From contig NZ_VTEV01000002.1 of NCBI RefSeq assembly GCF_008180725.1, positions 156,426 through 220,425 on the forward strand: 64,000 bases of DNA, read 5' to 3'. The first letter of the stretch is position 1. Each line of letters begins with the position of its first letter. The position numbers were made by a program, and so were the translations under genes. The stretch comes from Sutcliffiella horikoshii (GTDB lineage Bacteria; Bacillota; Bacilli; Bacillales; Bacillaceae_I). Of the stretch, positions 17,091 to 25,259 are shown piece after piece. A model generated the notes under the pieces. That model was not told the origin of the DNA. It made no database searches and was given only the letters and a program-made list of their open reading frames with translations.

Positions 17091-17200
17091 TATCAAGAAA
17101 TTTAGGGTTATATCAAGAATTTTTGAGATATATCAAGAAATTTGAAATTATATCGAGAATTTTTAAGGATATATCAAGAATTTTCAGGTTATATCAAGAA
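17091..17200. repeat. 20-bp phased array of TATCAAGAA motifs, six copies
   Basis: TATC(A/G)AGAA occurs at 17091, 17111, 17131, 17151, 17172 and 17192, so the periods are 20, 20, 20, 21 and 20. It is the same family as the array at 5875, 11 kb away. It sits between the HAD phosphatase and the nitrilase promoter. Confidence 0.9.
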
Positions 17201-17296
17201 GTCGACACGAAAAGCGACAAATTGACTCTCCGTTGGCCCAAGCCCCTACTACTAAACTCACAGATTAAGATACCATAATATCCCACAAATCTAACA

Positions 17297-17326
17297 TTGA
17301 GACTCCTGCTTCCAATCCCTTATAAT
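17297..17326 (+). promoter_or_regulatory. Probable sigma-A promoter of the nitrilase-family gene
   Basis: TTGAGA and TATAAT with an 18-nt spacer, about 70 nt before the start codon. Confidence 0.55.
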
Positions 17327-17396
17327 AGACTAGTTGCAACAAAAATTTTGACTTCAAAAATAAATGGTTTATATAGATATAAGGGGGGCTGCTGTC

Positions 17397-18278
17397 ATGA
17401 AGTTTCGTGCTTCTGCCGTGCAATATCCATTGCACACAATCTCAAGCTTTGATGAGTTTGCAAATCAAGTTATTCATTATGTGAAAACCGCCGCTGAATT
17501 TGACGCGGATTTTGTTCTTTTTCCAGAGTTCTTAACGACTCAGCTAATCTCTTTCCCGGTGGATGGAAGAGAGCAAACGATTCATGATCTGCCAAAATAC
17601 ACCGAACACTACCAACAGCTGTTCAGCGGAATTGCCATCCAGACTGGCATGCATATCATCGGCGGCACACACATCATCGAAAAAGAAGGCAAACTTTACA
17701 ATGCAGCCCACCTCTTTTACCCGGACGGCCGTATTGCGACACAAGCGAAATTGCATTTAACACCAACAGAAGTGTATGAGTGGGGACTGACACCTGGTGA
17801 AGACTTGCAAATCTTCCATACCGATTTTGGCACCATTTCGATGCTGACATGCTATGATATTGAATTTCCAGAAGCGGTAAGGCTTGTGAAGGCCATGGGT
17901 GCGGATGTAGTATTCTGTCCTTCTTGTACAGATGACCGTCACGGGTTCCACCGTGTCAGATATTCTTGCCACGCGCGCACAATAGAAAATCAAATCTATG
18001 TGGTGACAACAGGAACGATTGGTTCGCTTCCTACTGTCGATTTCATGCGAGGTAACTTTGGACAAGCAGCGATCATTTCACCAAACGATGTCCCGTTTCC
18101 TCCTCGCGGTATTGTGGCAGAGGGAGAGCTAAACACAGATATGATCATCACAGGCGACTTAGACTTAACTCTTTTACACAAAGTAAGAGAAGCAGGTTCT
18201 GTCACCACCTGGAGAGATCGCCGTAACGACCTGTACCCGGACTGGGAAAAGCTAGTCAAAGGCACCCTCACGTATTAA
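17397..18278 (+). CDS. Carbon-nitrogen hydrolase (nitrilase superfamily)
   Basis: 293 aa. The Glu-Lys-Cys triad is visible: LFPEF, AKLHLTP and MLTCYDIEFPE. The enzyme hydrolyses a non-peptide C-N bond (amidase, carbamoylase or nitrilase type); related proteins include omega-amidases and N-carbamoyl amino acid hydrolases. The C-terminal WRDRRNDLYPDW is typical of one amidase branch. I chose the ATG at 17397 because AAGGGGGG lies 8 nt upstream. No neighbouring gene points to a substrate. Confidence 0.88.
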   Translation: MKFRASAVQYPLHTISSFDEFANQVIHYVKTAAEFDADFVLFPEFLTTQLISFPVDGREQTIHDLPKYTEHYQQLFSGIAIQTGMHIIGGTHIIEKEGKLYNAAHLFYPDGRIATQAKLHLTPTEVYEWGLTPGEDLQIFHTDFGTISMLTCYDIEFPEAVRLVKAMGADVVFCPSCTDDRHGFHRVRYSCHARTIENQIYVVTTGTIGSLPTVDFMRGNFGQAAIISPNDVPFPPRGIVAEGELNTDMIITGDLDLTLLHKVREAGSVTTWRDRRNDLYPDWEKLVKGTLTY

Positions 18279-18307
18279 TTGACAAACAGGCAAATCTGTC
18301 ATAACTT
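18279..18307 (+). promoter_or_regulatory. Possible promoter upstream of crr
   Basis: TTGACA at 18279 with a weak TAACTT 17 nt on. A second -10-like TATAAT sits at 18431, only 13 nt before the RAT target. Either could start the crr leader; the choice is open. Confidence 0.35.
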
Positions 18308-18351
18308 AATAACATAATAGCTCCGTTAAAGAGGAATATATAGTTGTTGGT

Positions 18352-18414
18352 TTGAGCATAGGGCTCAAGCACCGCCCCGCGGAAAGCGAAGCCCAATGCG
18401 GAAAACAACAGCGT
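18352..18414 (+). repeat. Truncated dispersed GC-rich element, copy 2
   Basis: Only the 3' part is present: GGCTCAAGCACCGCCCCGCG, then GAAAGCGAAGCCC and AACAACAGCG. It lies between two possible crr promoters and may have separated or replaced promoter parts. Confidence 0.7.
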
Positions 18415-18448
18415 GTTTAACAGAGCCAAATATAATAAAATACACACA

Positions 18449-18521
18449 GGATTGTGACTGGTAAAGCAGGCAAGACCTAATACGCATACTCCAATAAAGA
18501 GTAGCGTATTGGGTCTTTTTC
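18449..18521 (+). promoter_or_regulatory. RAT antiterminator target plus terminator in the crr leader
   Basis: GGATTGTGACTGGTAAAGCA followed by GGCAAGACCTAA (18449-18480) is a sacB/sacPA-type ribonucleic antiterminator. It overlaps the 5' arm of a terminator, AAGACCTAATACGC ... GCGTATTGGGTCTTTTT (18472-18520). The SacT family protein would bind the RAT and prevent the terminator. The first 31 bases match the RAT of sacP at 20084. Confidence 0.9.
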
Positions 18522-18558
18522 TATTTCCGCACAATTCCGACAATAGGAGGAAACACAC

Positions 18559-19068
18559 ATGTCATTTTTTAAAAAACTATTTGGTGGCAAAGAAGAAGTA
18601 AAAACAGAAGAAATGTTAGTAGCCCCGATTACTGGTAAAGTAGTACCTTTAGAAGAAGTTCCAGACCCTGTATTTGCGCAAAAAATGATGGGTGACGGTA
18701 TCGCAATCGAGCCAACAGAAGGAACAGTTGTTTCCCCAGTAAACGGAGAAATCGTTCAATTTTTCCCGACAAAGCACGCTATTGGGATCAAGTCAGAAAC
18801 AGGAGTGGAAGTACTGATCCACGTAGGTCTTGAAACAGTTGGCATGAAAGGGGAAGGCTTTGAAGGACTTGTAGAAGTAGGTGACAAAGTAAAAGTCGGC
18901 ACGCCACTGTTAACATTTGATATCGACCTTATTAACGAAAAAGCAAAAAGCATAGTAACACCTGTTATCCTGACAAATGGAGATATCATTGATACAGTGA
19001 CAAAACATGCTGCCAAAACGGCAACAAAAGGTGAAACAGCATTGTTGGATTGGAATATTAAAGCGTAA
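18559..19068 (+). CDS. crr: PTS glucose-type IIA protein
   Basis: 169 aa, a full-length single-domain IIA-Glc (YpqE in B. subtilis). The active-site histidines are His73 (PTKHAIG) and His88 (IHVGLET), the latter being the phosphorylated one. It takes phosphate from HPr and passes it to IIB domains of permeases that lack their own IIA. Both the SacP and the PTS IICB at 8093 lack IIA. The RAT in its leader means that the IIA is made together with SacP on sucrose. The start has TAGGAGG 9 nt upstream. Confidence 0.95.
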   Translation: MSFFKKLFGGKEEVKTEEMLVAPITGKVVPLEEVPDPVFAQKMMGDGIAIEPTEGTVVSPVNGEIVQFFPTKHAIGIKSETGVEVLIHVGLETVGMKGEGFEGLVEVGDKVKVGTPLLTFDIDLINEKAKSIVTPVILTNGDIIDTVTKHAAKTATKGETALLDWNIKA

Positions 19069-19115
19069 TTTTCTCTTTGCATCCTTGTTTTCTTTTCCAC
19101 AAGTAAGTAACTGCT

Positions 19116-19143
19116 TTGTATAGCCTCTTAGATTGGTTATAAT
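19116..19143 (+). promoter_or_regulatory. Promoter of sacT
   Basis: TTGTAT and TATAAT with a 16-nt spacer, about 40 nt before the sacT start. There is no RAT in this leader, so the regulator itself is not antiterminated here. Confidence 0.6.
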
Positions 19144-19182
19144 AAAGGTAAAATAGGGCGGTTAAATTGGGGAGAGACAAGA

Positions 19183-20007
19183 TTGAGAATAAGTAAAGTG
19201 TTAAACAATAACTCGGTTGTCGTCAAAGAAGATGATCAAGAGAAAATCGTGATGGGCCTTGGTGTCGGCTTCCAAAAACGTAAAAATGATCTGGTGGACC
19301 GTAGTAAAATTGAAAAGATTTTTGTGATGAAGGAGGAAAGTGACAAGTTTCAGGAGTTGCTTTCCACCCTTCCTGTGGAGCATATAGATGTGGCCGAGGA
19401 AATTATCAGTTATGCAGAAGGGAAGCTGATGGTTCCGTTAAGCAACCACATCCATATCTCTTTGACTGACCATCTATCTTTTGCGATTGAACGGTTGGAA
19501 AAAGGATATACCATTCAAAATAAATTGCTCAATGAAATAAGGGTCCTTTATAAGCCGGAATATGAAATCGGACAATGGGCGCAAGGGCTGATCAAAGAAC
19601 GTTTGGGTGTTAGCATTCCAGATGATGAAGTGGGTCACATTGCCCTGCATCTTCATACTGCGAAAATGGGATCCAAAAGCATGGCAAACACCATGCAGCT
19701 GGCAGTCATCATCCGTGAAGCTATTGAGATCATTGAGAATGAATTTGGAGTGAAGATTGAGGAAACTTCAATCAATTATCAACGGTTATTGACCCATCTA
19801 AGGTTCGCGATTAATAGTGTGGAAGAAGGAGAGCCATTTCACTCCATGGACCCTGAAATGCTAGAATTACTTCAGTTGAAATTTGGAAAAGCATTCAGAA
19901 CGGCGCAAAAGATTGCTGACTTTTTGGATACAGAATATGACATTCATTTTCCTTTATCAGAGGTTGGTTACATCACCCTTCATATTCAGCGATTGACAGA
20001 AAAATAA
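19183..20007 (+). CDS. sacT: BglG/SacT-family transcription antiterminator
   Basis: 274 aa, TTG start with GGGGAG about 8 nt upstream. The first 55 residues form the RNA-binding CAT domain (RISKVLNNNSVVV, GLGVGFQKRKND). Two PTS-regulation domains follow, with conserved histidines in EHIDVAEE, SNHIHISLTDH, EVGHIALHLH and YITLHIQ. Phosphorylation of these by HPr or by SacP sets the activity. The protein binds RAT hairpins; two are nearby, in front of crr and of sacP. Located between these two targets. Confidence 0.92.
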   Translation: MRISKVLNNNSVVVKEDDQEKIVMGLGVGFQKRKNDLVDRSKIEKIFVMKEESDKFQELLSTLPVEHIDVAEEIISYAEGKLMVPLSNHIHISLTDHLSFAIERLEKGYTIQNKLLNEIRVLYKPEYEIGQWAQGLIKERLGVSIPDDEVGHIALHLHTAKMGSKSMANTMQLAVIIREAIEIIENEFGVKIEETSINYQRLLTHLRFAINSVEEGEPFHSMDPEMLELLQLKFGKAFRTAQKIADFLDTEYDIHFPLSEVGYITLHIQRLTEK

Positions 20008-20021
20008 AAAGTGCTACGCTT

Positions 20022-20064
20022 TTGACGAATTTTATCAAACTGGATTAAAATGAAAACGTATTCG
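20022..20064 (+). promoter_or_regulatory. sacP promoter with cre-like sequence
   Basis: TTGACG (20022) and TAAAAT (20046) are 18 nt apart. Just after the -10 lies TGAAAACGTATTCG (20051-20064), which differs from the cre consensus at two positions. A CcpA roadblock at the start site would fit glucose repression of sucrose use. Confidence 0.5.
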
Positions 20065-20083
20065 CTAACAACATGTATATACA

Positions 20084-20172
20084 GGATTGTGACTGGTAAA
20101 GCAGGCAAGACCTAAAACAGGCAAGGAAGTAGGGATCACTCTACCATCTTGCAGGTTTTAGGTCTTTTGTTT
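20084..20172 (+). promoter_or_regulatory. RAT antiterminator target plus terminator in the sacP leader
   Basis: The RAT (20084-20116) begins GGATTGTGACTGGTAAAGCA, identical to that of crr. It overlaps the outer arm of a long terminator, GACCTAAAAC ... GTTTTAGGTCTTTTG, with further pairing inside. It ends about 260 nt before the sacP start. Confidence 0.92.
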
Positions 20173-20215
20173 TTTGCTCTGAAGCTAGGTTACTGACGGG
20201 GCTGGAGCTCCAATA

Positions 20216-20324
20216 ATGGATAAATGGTCGTTTAGGATGGATAAAACAGTTTTACAATGGATAAGTTGGTCTGTAGCGTGGATAAATTCCATTTACAATG
20301 GATAAATCTCATTTATAATGGATA
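20216..20324. repeat. 20/21-bp phased array of ACAATGGATAA-type motifs, six copies
   Basis: ATGGATA (once GTGGATA) occurs at 20216, 20237, 20257, 20278, 20298 and 20318: periods 21, 20, 21, 20 and 20. It lies inside the long leader of sacP, between the terminator and the coding region, and would be transcribed. It is the same family as the array at 36212. Confidence 0.88.
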
Positions 20325-20429
20325 TTTAAAAATCGACCTAATTTCAAACGAGTATTCTCTATTCCAGCAACAGAAGTAACCAAAATTCACAGGAATATAA
20401 AAAAATAATAGGAAAAAGAGGTGCTCATC

Positions 20430-21815
20430 ATGAATTATAACAAGGTAGCGAAAGACTTGATTCCACTGCTTGGTGGTGCAGACAATGTCATCAGTGCCAC
20501 ACACTGCGCAACTCGTCTAAGACTAGTTTTAAAAGAAGATGAAAAAGCAACAGCAAACCGTGACCAAATAGAAGAGCTGGACGGAGTAAAAGGGGCATTT
20601 GCAAGTTCCGGTCAGTTCCAAGTTATTTTTGGCACAGGAATTGTGAACAAAGTGTACGCAGAATTTGCAGAAGAAGTGGGCCTTAAGGAAAAGGATACTC
20701 AAGATCATGCTGAAGCGGCGAAAAAGAAGATGAACCCGTTCGCGCGTTTCGCGAGAACACTGTCTAACATTTTCGTACCAATCATCCCTGCCATCGTGGC
20801 AAGCGGTCTATTAATGGGGTTACTTGGAATGGTAACAACATTCGGCTGGGTCGCTGCTGACAGTTCCTTTGTGAAAATGCTGAATATGTTCTCCAGCGCT
20901 GCCTTTATCATTCTCCCAATCTTGCTCGGCTATAGTGCCGCAAGAGAATTTGGAGGAAATCCGTTCCTTGGAGCAGTAATTGGGGGAATCATGACACACC
21001 CAGATTTGCTAAATCCTTGGGGACTTGCCGAAGCAAAGCCGGAATACATGGATTTCATGGGACTTGATGTCGCATTAATTGGTTACCAAGGGACAGTTGT
21101 ACCGGTTCTGCTTGCGGTTTTTGTCATGAGCTTAATTGAAAAGAATTTGCGAAAAATCGTACCAAGTGCAGTAGATTTACTTGTAACACCATTTGTAACA
21201 GTTATTTTGACTGGATTTATCACGCTTCTTGCTATCGGACCATTAGGAAATGCCGTCGGTTCCGGCATAACAGTTGTGTTGAATTTTGTTTACGACTATG
21301 GCAGTGTCTTTGCCGGCCTTATTTTTGGTGGATTGTACTCATTGATTGTTATCACAGGGGTTCACCACAGTTTCCATGCGATTGAAGCGGGCCTTTTGGC
21401 AGAACTTGGCTTAAACTATCTTTTGCCTATCTGGTCCATGGCCAATGTAGCACAAGGTGGAGCAGGGCTGGCTGTTTACTTCTTAGCAAAGCGTACAAAA
21501 ACGAAAGAGCTAGCGTTACCTGCAGCATTATCGGCCTTTCTGGGAATTACAGAACCAGTTATTTTCGGGGTAAACTTGAGGTATCGTAAGCCATTTATTG
21601 GAGCGGCAATTGGAGGCGCGTTAGGTGGAGCCTATGTGGTATTTACGAATGTTGTCGCAAACGCATACGGCCTGACAGGAATCCCTATGATTGCCATCCT
21701 TGTTGAGTTTGGCACTGTCAATGTCGTGAACTACCTAATTGGTTTCGCCATCGCGGTAGTAGGTGCCTTCATCGCAACATGGTTTATGGGCATTAAGGAA
21801 GAAGACGTAAAGTAG
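20430..21815 (+). CDS. sacP: Sucrose-specific PTS permease IIBC
   Basis: About 461 aa. The N-terminal IIB domain (residues 1-85) has the phosphorylated cysteine in SATHCATRLRLVL. The IIC domain has multiple spans with the GVHHSFHAIEAGLL and GITEPVIFGVNLRYRKP motifs of the sucrose/trehalose/beta-glucoside family. It imports sucrose and phosphorylates it to sucrose-6-phosphate. There is no IIA domain, so Crr supplies the phosphate. I chose the ATG at 20430 because AAGAGGTG lies 6 nt upstream; GTG at 20421 lies inside it. Confidence 0.93.
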   Translation: MNYNKVAKDLIPLLGGADNVISATHCATRLRLVLKEDEKATANRDQIEELDGVKGAFASSGQFQVIFGTGIVNKVYAEFAEEVGLKEKDTQDHAEAAKKKMNPFARFARTLSNIFVPIIPAIVASGLLMGLLGMVTTFGWVAADSSFVKMLNMFSSAAFIILPILLGYSAAREFGGNPFLGAVIGGIMTHPDLLNPWGLAEAKPEYMDFMGLDVALIGYQGTVVPVLLAVFVMSLIEKNLRKIVPSAVDLLVTPFVTVILTGFITLLAIGPLGNAVGSGITVVLNFVYDYGSVFAGLIFGGLYSLIVITGVHHSFHAIEAGLLAELGLNYLLPIWSMANVAQGGAGLAVYFLAKRTKTKELALPAALSAFLGITEPVIFGVNLRYRKPFIGAAIGGALGGAYVVFTNVVANAYGLTGIPMIAILVEFGTVNVVNYLIGFAIAVVGAFIATWFMGIKEEDVK

Positions 21816-21835
21816 CAAGTTTTCACCTGATGACT

Positions 21836-21957
21836 GAAGTGTAGGGAGTGAGACTCCGGCGAGATGTAGCGGTAGCTTGTGACCCCCTGAAGCGTTGCGA
21901 GGAGGCTCAAGCACACGCCCCGCGGAAAGCGAAACTCCCGGAACGAAAGGAATCAGG
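21836..21957 (+). repeat. Dispersed GC-rich element, copy 3
   Basis: GAGACTCCGGCGAGATGTAG, then GCTTGTGACCCCCTGAAGCG, then GAGGAGGCTCAAGC and GAAAGCGAAACTCCCGGAAC. It lies inside the sucrose operon between sacP and the fructokinase gene and must be in the transcript if both are co-transcribed. Confidence 0.85.
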
Positions 21958-21996
21958 AAGTATATCCAAACGTAATGGAAAAGGAGGGGCCACCCC

Positions 21997-22941
21997 ATGA
22001 AAAAAGGAATCATCTCACTAGGAGAAGCACTCATAGATTTCATCCCGCTAGACCCAGACAATATCACCTATCAGAAAAGCCCAGGTGGAGCCCCGGCAAA
22101 CGTAGCAGTTGGCGTCGCCCGACTAGAAGCGAAATCCACTTTTATAGGGAAAGTCGGAAACGACGTGCTGGGAAGATTTCTGAAAAAAACACTAGCAGAC
22201 TATGGAGTCAACACAAGCTCGATGTTGTTGACCGATGACACCCGCACAGGTGTCGTATTCGTTACACTAGAAAACGGAGAGCGCAGCTTTGACTTCTACA
22301 TCAATCCAAGTGCGGATCGGTTTTTAACAGAAGAAGAGATAGAGGAAAAGCTTTTTGACGAAAATAAAATCCTGCATTTCGGCTCGATTTCCCTTATAAG
22401 CGAGCCGACAAGAAGTGCCACCATTAAAGCGGTGAAGTTTGCTAAAGAAAAAGGTCTCATCGTTTCCTATGACCCGAATTTACGCCTTGGCCTTTGGGAC
22501 AGCGAGGAAGCGGCAAAAGAACAGATTATTTCCATGCTTCCATATGCCGATATCTTAAAGATTTCCGAAGAAGAATTGGAGTTCATTACTGGTGAAAAGG
22601 ATATCGAAAAAGGTGCGGAGAAACTAGCAGCATACGAAATTCCGCTTTTACTTGTGACGCTTGGATCAGAAGGCAGTTATGTTTTCACTCAGGAAGGACA
22701 TCAGCATGTACCGGCACGCAAGGTGACAACAGTGGATACGACAGGCGCTGGGGATGCGTTTGTCTCCGGAATACTTTATACGGCAAATGAGTGGGAAGGG
22801 GATATCGGCACCATTACACTTGAGAAGGCCGTGGAAATGGCGACTTTTGCAAGTGTTTCCGGATCCCTTGCTGCCTCTGAAAAAGGTGCCATGACAGCCT
22901 TACCTTCATTAGAGCAGGTTCAATTAATCTTAGCAAAATAA
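21997..22941 (+). CDS. scrK: Fructokinase, PfkB/ribokinase family
   Basis: 314 aa. N-terminal SLGEALIDFIP, the substrate-binding SPGGAPANVAVGVARL, and the C-terminal TTVDTTGAGDAFVSG with the catalytic aspartate identify the PfkB family. In this locus it phosphorylates the fructose freed by SacA from sucrose-6-phosphate. The start ATG has AAGGAGG upstream. It ends 15 nt before sacA. Confidence 0.92.
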   Translation: MKKGIISLGEALIDFIPLDPDNITYQKSPGGAPANVAVGVARLEAKSTFIGKVGNDVLGRFLKKTLADYGVNTSSMLLTDDTRTGVVFVTLENGERSFDFYINPSADRFLTEEEIEEKLFDENKILHFGSISLISEPTRSATIKAVKFAKEKGLIVSYDPNLRLGLWDSEEAAKEQIISMLPYADILKISEEELEFITGEKDIEKGAEKLAAYEIPLLLVTLGSEGSYVFTQEGHQHVPARKVTTVDTTGAGDAFVSGILYTANEWEGDIGTITLEKAVEMATFASVSGSLAASEKGAMTALPSLEQVQLILAK

Positions 22942-22956
22942 AGGAGTTTTTCTTTT

Positions 22957-24408
22957 ATGACAGAAAGAGAGCAAGAGCTTATTAAACTTGCAGAGGAAGA
23001 AGTGGAGAAAAATAAAGAGGTCGTCGAGCACGATCCTTACCGTTTACACTACCACCTCATGCCACCTGTCGGCTTATTGAATGATCCGAATGGCTTTATA
23101 CAGTGGAACGGTACGTACCATCTGTTTTATCAATGGATGCCATTTAAAACAGGCCATGGAGCTAAGTTTTGGGGGCATTATTCCTCTGAGGATCTCGTAA
23201 ATTGGAAGCACAAGCCGATAGCGTTGGCTCCAAGTGAATGGTTTGAAAAGAACGGATGCTACTCAGGAAGTGCTATCGAGCATGATGGGAAGCTGGTCCT
23301 TTTTTACACCGGGAATGTAAAGGATACCGATGGAAACCGGGAAACCTACCAGTGTATGGCAGTTTCAGAAGATGGCCTAACTTTCAATAAAAAAGGTCCA
23401 GTGGTGAATTTGCCGGAAGGATATACTGCTCATTTCCGAGATCCAAAGGTGTGGAAAAAGGATTCGGAATGGTATATGGTCGTCGGTGCCCAAAGTGAGG
23501 AACTGACAGGAAAGGTGGCCCTTTTAAAGTCTGTTGATTTGACAGAATGGCAACACTTAGGTGCCATTGCTGGGTCCGGTATGAACGGATTAGGAGACTT
23601 CGGTTATATGTGGGAGTGCCCGGATCTTTTTGAACTTGATGGTGTGGATGTACTGGTTGCGTCGCCCCAGGGCTTGAAGGCGGAAGGTATGAAGTATCAA
23701 AACGTTTACCAAGCAGGCTATTTTATTGGAAAGCTAGATTATGGGAGAGCTTCATTTGAACATGGTGACTTTATGGAGCTCGACCGGGGCTTTGAATTCT
23801 ATGCCCCCCAAACCACTTTGGATCAAAAAGGCCGTCGTCTGATGGTCGGCTGGATGGGGGTGCCTGAGCAGGATGAGGATAAGCATCCTACCATTGCACA
23901 CAAATGGATTCATGCTTTAACCTTGCCGCGTGAATTACATTTGGTCGATGGGAAGTTGTTGCAGGTTCCTGTGGAAGAGTTAGTAAATTTAAGAAAAACA
24001 GCGTTGGTTGCTGTTAACGATATCAAACTTTCTGACGAAAAAGAGGAAGTATTTTTTGAAGAAAGAAGTGCTGCTTTTGAGATGGTTCTTTCTTTTAAAA
24101 GGGATGTTGCATCATTTGAGCTGGATATGAGTGATACCGTCCGGTTTACTTTTGACGCTTCTGTGAGTGTCTTTTCCCTGTACCGAAAGAGTTTTGTAAC
24201 GGGGGAATGGGAAACACGCAGCTGTAGGCTGCAGGCATTAACAGAATTGCGCGCGTATGTAGATACTTCTTCTTTAGAGGTGTTTTTGAACGGAGGGGAA
24301 GAGGTATTTACTGCGCGGATTTTTCCAGATGGACCAGACGCCGCGGGGATAACGGTGTCAGGAGCAGGGACGATTGCTGAGTTGAACGTTTGGGGAATCG
24401 ATGCTTAA
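22957..24408 (+). CDS. sacA: Sucrose-6-phosphate hydrolase, GH32
   Basis: 483 aa, the family's usual length. GH32 motifs in order: GLLNDPNGF (nucleophile Asp), FRDPKVW, and WECPDLF (acid/base Glu), followed by a C-terminal beta-sandwich. There is no signal peptide, so it is cytoplasmic; it splits sucrose-6-phosphate to glucose-6-phosphate and fructose. AAAGGAG precedes the ATG. It is the last gene of the sucrose operon. Confidence 0.95.
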   Translation: MTEREQELIKLAEEEVEKNKEVVEHDPYRLHYHLMPPVGLLNDPNGFIQWNGTYHLFYQWMPFKTGHGAKFWGHYSSEDLVNWKHKPIALAPSEWFEKNGCYSGSAIEHDGKLVLFYTGNVKDTDGNRETYQCMAVSEDGLTFNKKGPVVNLPEGYTAHFRDPKVWKKDSEWYMVVGAQSEELTGKVALLKSVDLTEWQHLGAIAGSGMNGLGDFGYMWECPDLFELDGVDVLVASPQGLKAEGMKYQNVYQAGYFIGKLDYGRASFEHGDFMELDRGFEFYAPQTTLDQKGRRLMVGWMGVPEQDEDKHPTIAHKWIHALTLPRELHLVDGKLLQVPVEELVNLRKTALVAVNDIKLSDEKEEVFFEERSAAFEMVLSFKRDVASFELDMSDTVRFTFDASVSVFSLYRKSFVTGEWETRSCRLQALTELRAYVDTSSLEVFLNGGEEVFTARIFPDGPDAAGITVSGAGTIAELNVWGIDA

Positions 24409-24438
24409 AAGCATGTGGTTTAAACGAGGTAAGGCTGG

Positions 24439-24587
24439 ATGAAGACACTTTCAGTAGAAAAAACAACGTGAGAGTGTCTTCATAAGTGGGATGAAGACAC
24501 TTTCGGTAGGAAAAACAGCTTGAGATTGTCTTCACGAGTTAGATGATGACAATCTCAACCCAATAAACGTCTTGGAATTGTCTTCAT
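24439..24587. repeat. 52-bp array of ATGAAGACA/TGTCTTCAT inverted repeats (three units)
   Basis: Left arms start at 24439, 24491 and 24543 (the last ATGATGACA); right arms end at 24483, 24535 and 24587. The geometry is the same as at 10608: 45-bp inverted repeat, 7-bp linker, 52-bp period. It starts 31 nt after the sacA stop codon. Confidence 0.9.
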
Positions 24588-24686
24588 CCTCCCCTTTAGC
24601 AATTTGTCTCTTAGTCCGACGCCTTTGTTCTCTGTAAAGTGTTTTCCCGTCTTGAAATGTATTAGATAAAAACTATGTGGAATGCT

Positions 24687-24726
24687 AAAGAGAAGCCTAA
24701 AATCAAAATCTGGCTTCTCTTTTTTG
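24687..24726 (+). terminator. Terminator downstream of the sucrose operon
   Basis: AAAGAGAAGCC and GGCTTCTCTTTTTT form a perfect 11-bp stem with a T run. Confidence 0.85.
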
Positions 24727-24784
24727 CTTTTCAACTAGGAAAAAGGTCCTGTAAAACAAATCCCAAAGGAGGCGCAAACAATCA

Positions 24785-25258
24785 ATGGAATTAGTAATTT
24801 ACCTTATCTTCACCTGGTTTATCGCAACTTATTTCTTTTTCCAAAAGAAGCGTCTTCTCTTTATAGAGAACCTTATGCTATTTCTGTTTTTCCTTTTTAT
24901 CAATAAGTGCATACTGACGATGATCAGTATGAATTTAAGTCTTATCACATATAGCAAGGAGCCGCATTTGTTCATTTGTTTTTGGCTACAGCGAAATATT
25001 ATTTTCCCGTTGATTTTGCTCATTTTCGTTAATGGGGTGTTCACAAGATCGTTGGGGATAAAAGTAATAGCAGGGGTATTCACAGTCATCTTCACTTTGT
25101 TAACCGAGGCAATGGCTATCCATTTCTCCATCATTGAGTACCACATGTGGTCATTTTTCATCTCATTTGTGATGGCGTCATGCTATCTCGTGCTGGCTTT
25201 GGGAATTTCGGCATTTTATCGCCGATTACTAGCAAGAGAAGGGATGGTGAGCTCTTGA
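24785..25258 (+). CDS. Integral membrane protein, CBO0543-like, first of a pair
   Basis: 157 aa with about five hydrophobic segments and no catalytic motif. Its C-terminal half (LLTEAMAIHFSIIEYHMWS) aligns by eye with the matching part of the next protein (MVMEAIATYFGVFHYKEGY): both share E-A-x-A, F and H/E-Y, so they look like paralogues. Function unknown. Start ATG with AAAGGAGG upstream. The next gene starts 1 nt after its stop. Confidence 0.7.
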   Translation: MELVIYLIFTWFIATYFFFQKKRLLFIENLMLFLFFLFINKCILTMISMNLSLITYSKEPHLFICFWLQRNIIFPLILLIFVNGVFTRSLGIKVIAGVFTVIFTLLTEAMAIHFSIIEYHMWSFFISFVMASCYLVLALGISAFYRRLLAREGMVSS

Positions 25259-25259
25259 T

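Noticed and set aside
16994-17278. 94-codon plus-strand frame
   Set aside because: It overlaps the end of the HAD phosphatase and runs through the TATCAAGA array; the repeated peptide only reflects the repeat.
18268-18558. 96-codon minus-strand open frame with a hydrophobic stretch
   Set aside because: It lies across the crr leader, the truncated element and the RAT-terminator, with no ribosome site; the leader function explains the sequence.
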